The notes below the pieces were generated by a model. That model searched no databases, was not told the origin of the DNA, and was given only the letters and a program-made list of their open reading frames with translations. Of a stretch of DNA of 9,038 nt, positions 1 to 5,896 are shown piece by piece. Origin of the DNA: an archaeon (GTDB lineage Archaea; Thermoproteota; Nitrososphaeria; Conexivisphaerales; UBA164); contig JAJZYL010000044.1 in assembly GCA_021798095.1 (NCBI GenBank), positions 1 through 9,038 of the forward strand, in the 5' to 3' direction. The translations under genes were made by a program, and so were the position numbers. Positions within the stretch are counted from its first letter, which is position 1. Each line of letters opens with the position of its first letter.

Positions 1-331
1 GACCTTCCCAAATAGAAAGAGAGTCACAATAAAAGTAAGGAATGCAGGCGACAGAGGCATCCAGGTGGGAGCACACTTTCATTTCTTCGAGGCCAATAGG
101 GCACTGGATTTTGAAAGGGCCAAGGCATATGGAATGAAGCTTGACATTCCTTCTGGAACGAGCATAAGGTTCGAGCCCGGTGAAGAAAAAACCGTGACAT
201 TAGTTGAGTATGGGGGCAAGCAATATGTACATGGTTTCAATAATCTAGTGGATGGAAGCGTAAGGACGAAATATAGGAAAGAGTTATCTCTGCAAAAGGC
301 AAAGTCCCTCGGTTTTAAGGGGTGTGCATAA
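1..331 (+). CDS. ureB: Urease beta subunit, 5' truncated by the window edge
   Basis: The frame is open from base 2 to the TAA at 329-331, so the start lies outside the window; a GTG at 65 is an internal Val codon. The protein is the small beta subunit of urease, which packs against the alpha subunit and takes no direct part in nickel binding. The family signature is clear: a strand ending GDRGIQVGAHFHFFE, then NRALDF, AYGMKLDIPSGT, RFEPGE and YGGKQYVHGFNNLV. The basic C-terminal tail ending GFKGCA is also typical of beta subunits. About 109 residues are visible; the gene normally encodes slightly more, so only a short N-terminal piece is missing unless it is fused to a gamma domain upstream. 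The stop is two bases before the ureC ATG, so both genes are surely one operon. Confidence 0.96.
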   Translation, partial: TFPNRKRVTIKVRNAGDRGIQVGAHFHFFEANRALDFERAKAYGMKLDIPSGTSIRFEPGEEKTVTLVEYGGKQYVHGFNNLVDGSVRTKYRKELSLQKAKSLGFKGCA

Positions 332-333
332 AA

Positions 334-2049
334 ATGAAAATGAGTAGAAAGCAATATGTAGACCTCTATGGTCCAACAAAAGGTGATAAGGTACAGCTAG
401 CTGATACCAACCTTGTGATAGAGGTTGAGAAGGACTATACAGCCTATGGAGATGAACTAGTTTTCGGAGGAGGCAAGACAATAAGGGAAGGAATGGGCCA
501 GTCCCCAGGTACAACTCACGCCATGGGAGCGCTGGATCATGTAATTACTAATGCCATAGTATTCGATCCAATACTTGGAGTAGTTAAGGCAGACATAGGC
601 ATTAGGGACGGCAAGATTGCGGGCATAGGCAAGGCTGGAAATCCAGGATTAATGGACGGCGTAGATAGGGATATGGTAGTAAGTTCAAGTACGGAAGCGA
701 CCGCCGGAGAAGGAATGATAGCTACAGCAGGGTTCTTCGATACACATGTGCACATGATTGCACCGCAACAAGCCTATGAAACAATCGCAAATGGAATTAC
801 AACCTACATAGGTGGGGGTACAGGGCCAGCAGACGGCACAAACGCCGTAACCTCAACGCCAGGGCCATGGAACATCGAAAAGATGATAGAATCGACCGAG
901 GGATTGCCCCTGAACTGGTTGTTCCTGGGAAAGGGTAACGACAGTAAGCCAGAACCTCTTGCTGAAATGCTGGAAGCAGGTGCGGGCGGCTTTAAGATGC
1001 ATGAAGATTGGGGTGCTACAGCGGCTTCGCTTGATACAGCATTGGATGTAGCGGACAAATACGACGTCCAAGTATCAATTCATACAGACTCGCTGAATGA
1101 AGGTTCCTATGTAGATGACACAATATATGTAATAAACGGCAGGACGGTTCACACATATCATACAGAAGGGGCAGGTGGAGGACATGCACCTGATATCATG
1201 AAGATCGCAGGTGAACCAAATGTATTGCCATCTTCTACTAATCCAACAAGGCCCTATACAATAAACACTATAGATGAGCACCTTGATATGCTAATAGTTT
1301 GCCATCATCTCAATCCCGCAGTTCCTGAGGATGTTGCATTTGCAGAGTCTAGGATAAGGGCGGAAACCATAGCCGCCGAAGATGTATTCCATGATTGGGG
1401 AGTGCTAAGCATGTATTCTTCTGATAGCCAGGCCATGGGCAGGACAGGTGAAGTCTCGACCCGCGCATGGCAGACAGCGCACAAAGTAAAGGAACAATTC
1501 GGAAAACTACCGGAAGATTCACCTAACAACGATAACTTTAGAGCACTAAGGTACCTTGCCAAATTAACAATTAATCCAGCAATTACCAATGGTGTAGCTG
1601 ACTATCTGGGAAGCCTTGAAAAGGGCAAGATGGCAGATATCGTTCTCTGGGACCCGAAGTTCTTTGGCGCAAAGAATAAGATGGTATTCAAGGGCGGATT
1701 CATAGCTTACGCCATGATGGGTGACCCAAACGCCTCATTGCCTACGGTGGAGCCAATTTACTGGAGGCCTATGTTTGGCGGATTTGGAACAGCTCAATCA
1801 AAGATATCTGCTATATTCACATCTAAAGTAGCTTACGACCTCGGTATCAAAGAGAAGTATGGACTCGAACACCAGGTCCTGCCAGTATCGAAGACTAGGA
1901 ACCTGGGTAAGGACGACATGGTCAGGAACAGTACACGCGGCGATATCGAGATAGACCCAGAAACGCACAAAGTAAAATTCAACGGAAAAGAAGTCTCTTC
2001 TGAGCCAGCTAAAAAGTTACCATTAACGCAGCTCTATTACCTTATATAG
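334..2049 (+). CDS. ureC: Urease alpha (catalytic) subunit
   Basis: This is the catalytic subunit of nickel urease, a cytoplasmic enzyme that hydrolyses urea to ammonia and carbamate/CO2. At 571 residues it is full length. All active-site residues can be placed by motif: His138 and His140 (DTHVHMIAP), the Lys221 that is carbamylated to bridge both nickels (GFKMHEDWG), His250 (SIHTDSLNE), His276 (HTYHTEGAGGGHAPD), flap Cys323 and catalytic His324 (VCHHLNP), and Asp364 (YSSDSQAMGR). The N-terminus SRKQYVDLYGPTKGDK is the classic alpha start. I chose ATG 334, two bases after the ureB stop, with AAGGGG about 12 bases upstream; ATG 340 is nearly as good, and GTG 322 would overlap ureB. Nothing suggests loss of function. 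Maturation needs UreD/E/F/G-type factors, which are not in this window. Confidence 0.98.
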   Translation: MKMSRKQYVDLYGPTKGDKVQLADTNLVIEVEKDYTAYGDELVFGGGKTIREGMGQSPGTTHAMGALDHVITNAIVFDPILGVVKADIGIRDGKIAGIGKAGNPGLMDGVDRDMVVSSSTEATAGEGMIATAGFFDTHVHMIAPQQAYETIANGITTYIGGGTGPADGTNAVTSTPGPWNIEKMIESTEGLPLNWLFLGKGNDSKPEPLAEMLEAGAGGFKMHEDWGATAASLDTALDVADKYDVQVSIHTDSLNEGSYVDDTIYVINGRTVHTYHTEGAGGGHAPDIMKIAGEPNVLPSSTNPTRPYTINTIDEHLDMLIVCHHLNPAVPEDVAFAESRIRAETIAAEDVFHDWGVLSMYSSDSQAMGRTGEVSTRAWQTAHKVKEQFGKLPEDSPNNDNFRALRYLAKLTINPAITNGVADYLGSLEKGKMADIVLWDPKFFGAKNKMVFKGGFIAYAMMGDPNASLPTVEPIYWRPMFGGFGTAQSKISAIFTSKVAYDLGIKEKYGLEHQVLPVSKTRNLGKDDMVRNSTRGDIEIDPETHKVKFNGKEVSSEPAKKLPLTQLYYLI

Positions 2050-2057
2050 AGCTGTCC

Positions 2058-2084
2058 ATTTTTAAATTTTTTATTTTTTTTTTT
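2058..2084 (+). terminator. T-rich termination signal after ureC
   Basis: Nine bases after the ureC stop the coding strand becomes a T-rich stretch that ends in eleven consecutive T (2074-2084). Archaeal RNA polymerase stops at such U-runs without needing a hairpin. This probably ends the ureBC transcript, so the gene at 2091 would depend on read-through or its own promoter. Confidence 0.65.
2061..2072 (+). promoter_or_regulatory. Possible TATA box for the gene at 2091
   Basis: TTTAAATTTTTT is centred about 25 bases before ATG 2091, the spacing expected for a leaderless archaeal transcript. It overlaps the T-rich terminator, so the two roles cannot be told apart by eye. Confidence 0.3.
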
Positions 2085-2090
2085 ATTGTT

Positions 2091-2435
2091 ATGATCAGGC
2101 ATTTAACATCCTTAGATAATAGTAAGAATGGCGAAATTATAGATCCGCTAAAGGTTAAACACGGTGTAATTACGGCACTGAAAATAAGCGATCTTTCTGG
2201 TTGGATAGATCCTACGACGCATCTTAATTTAGATTTTCCTGAACACTTAATGGGAATTGCATATGTTGTAAAAAAATTGGAGTTGGGTGGGGAAATAATA
2301 TTAGAAGGTGATAGGTTCATGTACGTTATAGTAAATCCGAAATTTTTTAAGCATTTGGGAAATGTAGATATAACGGAAAGAAGTATAGAAATGAGAAGGG
2401 CCTTTCACAATAAGGCTAATATTTCTGCTCCATAG
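2091..2435 (+). CDS. Hypothetical protein, 114 aa, downstream of ureC
   Basis: I do not recognise this protein. It is soluble-looking, with mixed charges and no signal peptide or membrane helix. The middle alternates hydrophobic and polar residues as in strands (HGVITALKIS, GIAYVVKKLELGGEIILEG). The basic C-terminal part includes KFFKHLGN and RSIEMRRAFH. Amino acid composition and A/T-rich third positions fit a real gene. ATG 2091 is the first base after the T-rich spacer, and a TATA-like stretch lies about 25 bases before it, so a leaderless mRNA is likely. It does not match UreD, UreE, UreF or UreG motifs (no His-rich tail, no P-loop). Its place right behind ureC is the only hint of a urea-related role; it could equally be a chance neighbour. 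Confidence 0.6.
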   Translation: MIRHLTSLDNSKNGEIIDPLKVKHGVITALKISDLSGWIDPTTHLNLDFPEHLMGIAYVVKKLELGGEIILEGDRFMYVIVNPKFFKHLGNVDITERSIEMRRAFHNKANISAP

Positions 2436-2640
2436 AAAAACGCAAGAGCCTTAATTCTGGCATAGCTTAGGTTCCTGCATAGAAATTTTGGGAGCTTATA
2501 AGAAACAAAACTGAACGCATAAATATTCCAGGGAAGATAAAGCAGAGGCCCTAATATTATAGAGCGTATTTCAAACCTGATATCAAATCAGCGCAGTATA
2601 AATCTATAACCATCATTAACGTTCGAGGGCGCAATTAAGC
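2436..2640. other. Intergenic stretch without a supported gene
   Basis: No plus-strand gene is visible. The minus strand is open from 2587 to a stop at 2405-2407 (about 60 codons), with hydrophobic runs such as LGPLLYLPWNIYAF, but it has no ATG/GTG start and overlaps the end of the 2091-2435 gene, so it is at best a gene scrap. AGTATAAATC near 2596-2605 resembles a plus-strand TATA box with nothing obvious behind it. Confidence 0.4.
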
Positions 2641-2666
2641 GGCTAACGGATACATGGGTTCCTTAC

Positions 2667-2995
2667 TCAGGTTGCAAGAGCTCGATGGTTTAGGATGGCC
2701 TCAAACCCGATCCTTGCGTCTTTCCGCACCTTTGTGCGAACGCACTGTACCCTTCCTCGTTCATGGGAAGTCGAACATGTCCTTCATGTCACCATCCGGT
2801 GAGAGCGTGGTGCTCACGCTTATGCTGTCACCAAGGTTTATTCCTACGGATTCCTTTGTCGTTATCGTATTCCCTTTCTTTCCATCCTTCCTTTTATCCA
2901 ATTTTCATTAGCCCCCGATGGCGGCTCCTTAGTTGACCGGGAGCCGCACCAAGGGGACGCCCATTCGGGGCATTTATGTATCAACCAAAAAGTTT
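2667..2995 (-). pseudogene. Degenerate mobile-element remnant, family uncertain
   Basis: Read on the minus strand, three short protein-like pieces follow each other in shifting frames. A Cys-containing piece (HKCPEWASPWCGSRSTKEPP) lies around 2915-2990. The next, running 2904 to the stop at 2761, contains GKKGNTITTKESVGINLGD and STTLSPDGDMKDMFDFP. The third, 2762 to the stop at 2667, contains RKDARIGFEAILNHRALAT. The pieces abut or overlap, as expected of one gene broken by indels. Base composition is GC-richer than the flanking native DNA, and the region sits between two native genes, so it is probably the worn end of an insertion sequence. A paired-Cys piece next to hairpins would suit the tnpB/right-end region of an IS605-type element, but I cannot confirm the family. 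Confidence 0.35.
2921..2947. repeat. GC-rich hairpin, 8-bp perfect stem
   Basis: GCGGCTCC (2921-2928) pairs perfectly with GGAGCCGC (2940-2947) across an 11-base loop. A second, smaller hairpin, GCCC-ATTCG-GGGC, follows at 2959-2971. Such paired hairpins occur at the ends or in the untranslated RNA of insertion sequences. The same DNA may also be partly coding on the minus strand, so structure and coding remnant overlap here. Confidence 0.6.
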
Positions 2996-3097
2996 TGATC
3001 GACGTTTAGCTGAGGAGTAGCTGGCTCCCATAGGGCTCTGGCTCAGGCCATTTAGCCAATCATCAAACAATTGTGCCATATGCTCACCTAGGGGCAA

Positions 3098-3107
3098 GTT
3101 TATATGT
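3098..3107 (+). promoter_or_regulatory. TATA box of nikR
   Basis: GTTTATATGT is centred about 27 bases before ATG 3130, which would put the RNA start at or within a few bases of the start codon, i.e. a leaderless mRNA. Confidence 0.6.
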
Positions 3108-3117
3108 GTAAATTTAC
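3108..3117. promoter_or_regulatory. Palindrome GTAAATTTAC, candidate autoregulatory operator
   Basis: A perfect 10-base palindrome lies directly after the TATA box and ends 12 bases before the nikR start. A dimeric ribbon-helix-helix repressor bound here would block polymerase, so autoregulation by NikR is a reasonable inference. Known bacterial NikR sites are longer spaced inverted repeats, so the full operator may extend beyond this core. Confidence 0.35.
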
Positions 3118-3129
3118 GGTAATGTAATC

Positions 3130-3528
3130 ATGATAAGATTTAGCGTCTCTATGGAGAAGGATCTAGCAGAAAAATTTGATCGTTACCTTGAGAAGAAGGG
3201 TACAAATGGGAGGTCAGCAGGAATAAGGCTTTTAATTAGGGAAAAATTAATAGAAGAAGGCATCAGAAATCCCCAAACGGAAGTATATGGGATTATATCA
3301 TACATCTATGATTATACGAAAAGTGACCTTGAGAACAGGCTTACTGAATTACAGCATAAAAATAAGGGCCTTATAATCATTACTTCGCACATACATCTGG
3401 ATGAGCATAATTGCCTTGAAATGGTAACGGTCAAGGGCCAAAGCATATCGGTTCAAAGGCTGGCTGAGGAAATCGAGTCCAATAAGGGCATAAAGAGCGT
3501 CAAAAAGTTGATGACAGAAGTAGTTTAA
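3130..3528 (+). CDS. nikR: Nickel-responsive transcription regulator NikR
   Basis: This 132-residue protein matches NikR in length and layout. Residues 1-45 form a ribbon-helix-helix DNA-binding domain (strand MIRFSVSME, then helices around LAEKFDRYLEKKG and RSAGIRLLIREKLIEEG). Residues 50-132 form the ACT-like nickel-sensing domain (GIISYIYDY, then the metal site). The square-planar nickel ligands keep the same numbering as in E. coli NikR: His76 (ELQHK) from one subunit, and His87, His89 and Cys95 (SHIHLDEHNC) from the other. Nickel binding increases DNA affinity and usually represses nickel uptake genes; in some species NikR also controls urease. It starts at ATG 3130 behind a well-placed TATA box. 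Its presence next to urease genes suggests it matches nickel supply to urease. The targets here are not shown by the sequence. Confidence 0.93.
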   Translation: MIRFSVSMEKDLAEKFDRYLEKKGTNGRSAGIRLLIREKLIEEGIRNPQTEVYGIISYIYDYTKSDLENRLTELQHKNKGLIIITSHIHLDEHNCLEMVTVKGQSISVQRLAEEIESNKGIKSVKKLMTEVV

Positions 3529-3533
3529 ATAAA
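3524..3533 (+). promoter_or_regulatory. TATA box before the thioredoxin-fold gene
   Basis: TTTAAATAAA overlaps the nikR stop codon and is centred about 27 bases before GTG 3556. This supports separate transcription of the downstream gene and favours GTG 3556 as its start. Confidence 0.45.
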
Positions 3534-3555
3534 GTTCTAGATAATTAATTGTATA

Positions 3556-4134
3556 GTGAGCCTCTTTATGGAATTCAAAGCTGCGCTATTTGCCGGAACC
3601 GATGAAAAGGATCAAGAGTACGTGGAATTTATGAAACGTTTTAATTTGGATGCGCAAGTTCATTCATCTAACGATCCCCTATTCTCGGATCTACGGATGA
3701 TGGTCGCGCCATCAATTGCACTTCTGACTAGTGGGAATTATAGAATCAAGTACTATGGGAAACCCGAAGGGAGGGAGGAAGAGGCGTTTAGGGATGTGCT
3801 CGCATATATCAGGACGGGAAATATAACCTTATCAAACTCGACGATCAGCTGTATAAAAAATGTACAGCGCTACCTAAATGCCAAATTATATGTAACGCCC
3901 ATATGTCCCTATTGTCCACGTATGTTTAAATGGCTAGCACAGTTAACGGTTATAAGCCAATATATAACGCTCGAAGTGATAAACGTATTTGATTTCTTTG
4001 AAATGGCAAAGACGGAGGATATAACCGCAGTGCCATATTTGGTCATCAATGATAAATACAAGCTTCTGGGATTTCATCAGGAGGACCTTATATGCGCGCA
4101 CATACTGGCGGCCTTGGGTCAACTATATCAATAA
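3556..4134 (+). CDS. Protein disulfide oxidoreductase-like protein with one active CPYC site
   Basis: The protein has two thioredoxin folds in tandem, like archaeal protein disulfide oxidoreductases and the N-terminal domain of AhpF. Fold 1 (residues 1-90) has the later strands (APSIALLTSG, then YRIKYYGKPEGREE) but no Cys where the first CxxC should be. Fold 2 (about 95-192) has the dithiol site C117-P-Y-C120 and the cis-proline loop AVPYLVIN (Pro160). AhpF also keeps only its second site, so it is probably a functional dithiol carrier or reductase in the cytoplasm; there is no signal peptide. GTG 3556 (192 aa) fits the TATA spacing and a leaderless mRNA; ATG 3568 (188 aa) is the alternative and has no Shine-Dalgarno. 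It lies 27 bases after nikR. A role in protecting nickel-site thiols is possible but unproven. Confidence 0.8.
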   Translation: MSLFMEFKAALFAGTDEKDQEYVEFMKRFNLDAQVHSSNDPLFSDLRMMVAPSIALLTSGNYRIKYYGKPEGREEEAFRDVLAYIRTGNITLSNSTISCIKNVQRYLNAKLYVTPICPYCPRMFKWLAQLTVISQYITLEVINVFDFFEMAKTEDITAVPYLVINDKYKLLGFHQEDLICAHILAALGQLYQ

Positions 4135-4298
4135 AGGATTTGCAATTGGCTAATGGTCATAGACTTGAACTTCCAGAAGGACTTTATCGCAACATGAAGT
4201 GTTGGCCAAGGACCTATTTATAGTGTAGCCGGTTGGCCCGCCTAACAGGCTTGGTCTACACGCTGGTTTTTACCTTGGTAATCATCCATTAGTGGCGA
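4135..4298. other. Intergenic spacer with a weak inverted repeat
   Basis: No gene is visible. GTGTAG (4223-4228) and CTACAC (4256-4261) form an inverted repeat around a GC-rich core. It could be a worn element end or terminator-like structure. No T-run follows the preceding gene. Confidence 0.3.
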
Positions 4299-4622
4299 TC
4301 ATATGAAGTGTTCATCAGGGAAGCCGCTTATCCAGGGGATTTTAACGTCTCGATCGCTGTACGCTTCAAAGCCCACATAGAGGCCATAGAGCCAGATCAA
4401 CAGGCTTAAAACGGATGATAGGAGAGGGGCGAAGAAAAGCACTAAACTGATGGCTATTATTAGCAGTAGGCAAGCATTATGGCCTGTATACCGTGCTTCC
4501 TCAGCCTCCTGTCCTGACCGGCAATGATCAGCATAACTGTACCTGCAATCAGGCTCAGGACGTAGGCAAGGAAAGAACTATTTCCTGTAGACGGTCTGTA
4601 CTGTCAAGCCTTCGCTGGCCAT
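4299..4622 (-). pseudogene. Broken small membrane protein gene (DUF4870-like)
   Basis: On the minus strand the reading starts at ATG 4622 (MASEGLTVQTVY) and must shift frame near 4580 and again near 4463 to stay open to the stop at 4299-4301. The reconstructed protein, about 107 residues, has a first membrane helix (SSFLAYVLSLIAGTVMLII), a charged turn (GQDRRLRKHGIQAIMLAY), then a second hydrophobic span (IAISLVLFFAPLLSSVLSLL) and the tail LYGLYVGFEAYSDRDVKIPW. This layout, with the KHG..A motif between helices and a YG.YVG.EAY tail, is that of small archaeal DUF4870-type membrane proteins of unknown function. The protein-like character survives in all three frames, so it is a recently inactivated gene, apparently by two single-base changes. 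Sequencing error in a real gene is the alternative. Confidence 0.65.
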
Positions 4623-4690
4623 AAATAATAGAATATAATAGGTAAACGTTTAGAGACTGTGTAAAAATTATTTAGTATACAAATGAAATC

Positions 4691-4710
4691 CCTCGGGCCT
4701 CGGCCCGAGG
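4691..4710. repeat. Left-end hairpin of the IS200-type element
   Basis: CCTCGGGC (4691-4698) and GCCCGAGG (4703-4710) form a perfect 8-bp stem with a CTCG loop. Y1 transposases of this family recognise such subterminal hairpins on single-stranded DNA. Confidence 0.7.
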
Positions 4711-4746
4711 TCTAAAACGCTTATCTTCCAGCGTAATCCATCTCTA

Positions 4747-4793
4747 ACAGGGGGCTGGACCTGATAGCTCCGACCCCCTGTGGCCACAGGGGG
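4747..4793. repeat. Three alternating complementary arms in the tnpA leader
   Basis: ACAGGGGG (4747-4754), CCCCCTGT (4774-4781) and ACAGGGGG (4786-4793) allow two mutually exclusive hairpins. The last two arms form the 20-base perfect palindrome 4774-4793, only 13 bases before the tnpA ATG. In IS200, leader structures hold down transposase expression; the same is plausible here, but a DNA-level role at the left end is also possible. Confidence 0.6.
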
Positions 4794-4806
4794 TTGGATG
4801 AAATAA

Positions 4807-5291
4807 ATGCAATTGTTGACTAGCGTAGGCTCTACCTTCGGGGAGGCCAACTACCACCTGCAGTTCACGCCCAAGTACAGGAGGGATGTCTTCCTGGATG
4901 AAGAGGTCAGGGCGCTCTGCAGAGAGAGCTTCAGGACGACGTGCGAAGGGCTCGGCATAGGCATGGAAGCCTGCGAGTTCGGGCCGGACCACGTGCACCA
5001 GTTCGTGAGCTGGTGCAGGAAGTACTCCGTGCCGTACATGGCGCAGAGGCTCAAGGGAGCGTCGGCCTACGTTATCAGGCATCGGCTGTGGGATAGGGTG
5101 AGGGGGAAGCTGTGGGGCGATTCGTTCTGGAGCTACGGCTACTTCTACAGGTCCGTCGGATCGACCACCGCAGAAACCGTACGGTGCAGAACAGCCAGAA
5201 GAGGAAGCACTGGCTGCCTCAGGCCGGGTCAAAATCTGTGCTCCTGAAGGGGAACGTCAACAGGCAGATAGGGCTGGCCGATTTCGGCTAG
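4807..5291 (+). pseudogene. tnpA: Frameshifted IS200/IS605 TnpA (Y1 HUH transposase)
   Basis: The protein begins with a typical TnpA N-terminus (NYHLQFTPKYRRDVF) and has the metal-binding HUH pair His62/His64 in GPDHVHQFV. The conserved GDSFWSYGYFYRSVGSTTAETV block follows at about 105-125. After that, around 5178-5190, the frame is lost: the original frame runs on to 5247 as Arg/Ser-rich nonsense, while another frame continues the family sequence (QNSQKRKHWLPQAGSKS, then LADFG) to the TAG at 5289-5291. The catalytic tyrosine normally sits just before the QNSQ segment, exactly at the break, and neither frame supplies it in context. The copy is therefore catalytically dead by both frameshift and loss of the nucleophile. 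ATG 4807 is chosen as the only start that precedes the conserved N-terminus. Confidence 0.88.
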
Positions 5292-5303
5292 ACCAGATGG
5301 TCT
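5290..5303. repeat. Probable right-end hairpin of the IS200-type element
   Basis: AGACC-AGAT-GGTCT forms a 5-bp stem that overlaps the tnpA stop codon. Its position just behind the transposase suits the right-end hairpin of this IS family. Confidence 0.45.
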
Positions 5304-5466
5304 TCAGCCCGTCGGAGTTCAGATAATTCATGATTTATATACGTCAATAAGATTATCGTTTAATTTATATTTTATATTGATATGATTACTAATATTTAAT
5401 AGATCATAATTTTTATACCATATCTTCCTTTTTGAAGTTATTTAACTAGAAGATATGTTTTTATCA
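5304..5466. other. AT-rich spacer with a 9-bp inverted repeat
   Basis: After the IS the sequence becomes strongly AT-rich and holds no gene. CATATCTTC (5419-5427) and GAAGATATG (5449-5457) form a perfect 9-bp inverted repeat with a 21-base spacer. This may be an element end or a regulator site; nothing else identifies it. Confidence 0.45.
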
Positions 5467-5711
5467 CTAGAACATTTTTATCGTAGTCTCATATCCCTTG
5501 TATGACAGGAGCCAGCGCCCATAATGATGCGGACTACTAAAGGAGGCACTGCACCGAACTCGAAGGGCGGCTTGTTCTCTTGTCTAAAACGCTTGACCAT
5601 CCTCTGCATCTGCCTCCTGCCCAAGCCTATCATCCTTGCTGTCTGTCCCCTACGGGTCCATAGTATTTCGCTGTCAGATAGTGCCCTGGCTATGGCTTTA
5701 CCTCTTCGCAT
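5467..5711 (-). pseudogene. N-terminal transposase fragment with helix-turn-helix
   Basis: Reading starts at ATG 5711, with GAGG about six bases upstream. The first 45 residues look like the DNA-binding head of a transposase: basic start MRRGKAIARALSDSEI, then a helix-turn-helix (GQTARMIGLGRRQMQRMVKRF). After about residue 50 the original frame gives an unconvincing tail ending at 5478. A neighbouring frame gives a more protein-like continuation (HHYGRWLLSYKGYETTIKMF) to a stop at 5467-5469, so a frameshift is likely near 5530-5550. No catalytic DDE domain follows, only AT-rich DNA. The family is uncertain; an IS481/IS630-type head is a guess. Confidence 0.5.
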
Positions 5712-5864
5712 AAGCTTCCTCTTTCCTTAAAAGGGGGGATCCCCTCATCCCTAAGGTACACCTCCCCGTTTGCAATGACCATTGCTTATCATTTTGATTA
5801 TTGCACTAGGGGGATATCATAAGCGTCTCGGTCTTAAATATGCAACAAAGGAGCGAGGCCGTAA
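5712..5864. other. Spacer between transposase fragment and urea transporter gene
   Basis: No gene is visible. The palindrome GGGGATCCCC (5735-5744) and a small inverted repeat, GCAAT-GACC-ATTGC (around 5772-5785), suggest worn insertion-sequence ends. Confidence 0.4.
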
Positions 5865-5876
5865 AGTATAAATAAA
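5865..5876 (+). promoter_or_regulatory. TATA box of the urea transporter gene
   Basis: AGTATAAATAAA is centred about 27 bases before ATG 5897, and CGTAAA directly upstream is a plausible purine-rich BRE. This predicts a leaderless mRNA. It is the best-looking promoter in the window. Confidence 0.7.
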
Positions 5877-5896
5877 TAGTTAACAACAGCATAACA

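Larger units (their letters stand above)
4680..5330 (+). mobile_element. Decayed IS200/IS605-type insertion sequence, approximate ends
   Basis: The unit contains a left-end hairpin, a structured leader, a tnpA-type transposase gene and a small right-end hairpin, in a total of about 650 bases, typical for a tnpA-only IS200-type element. It is much GC-richer than the AT-rich DNA on both sides. These elements have no terminal inverted repeats and make no target duplication, so the ends given are estimates from where the composition changes. The transposase is defective, so the copy could move only if supplied in trans. Confidence 0.75.

Noticed and set aside
2654..2911. Plus-strand open frame of 85 codons in the GC-rich remnant
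   Set aside because: It is Ser/Pro/Leu/Phe-rich and looks like an antisense reading; the minus strand shows more protein-like pieces.
4221..4275. TAGTGTAGCCGGTTGGC resembling a tRNA D-arm
   Set aside because: No TTCRA T-arm, no acceptor pairing and no clear anticodon stem follow, so it is not a tRNA gene.
4744..5232. Long minus-strand open frame (162 codons) opposite the IS200 transposase
   Set aside because: It is the antisense of tnpA, rich in Pro/Arg/Ala from GC-rich third positions, with no family resemblance; the plus strand has clear HUH transposase motifs.
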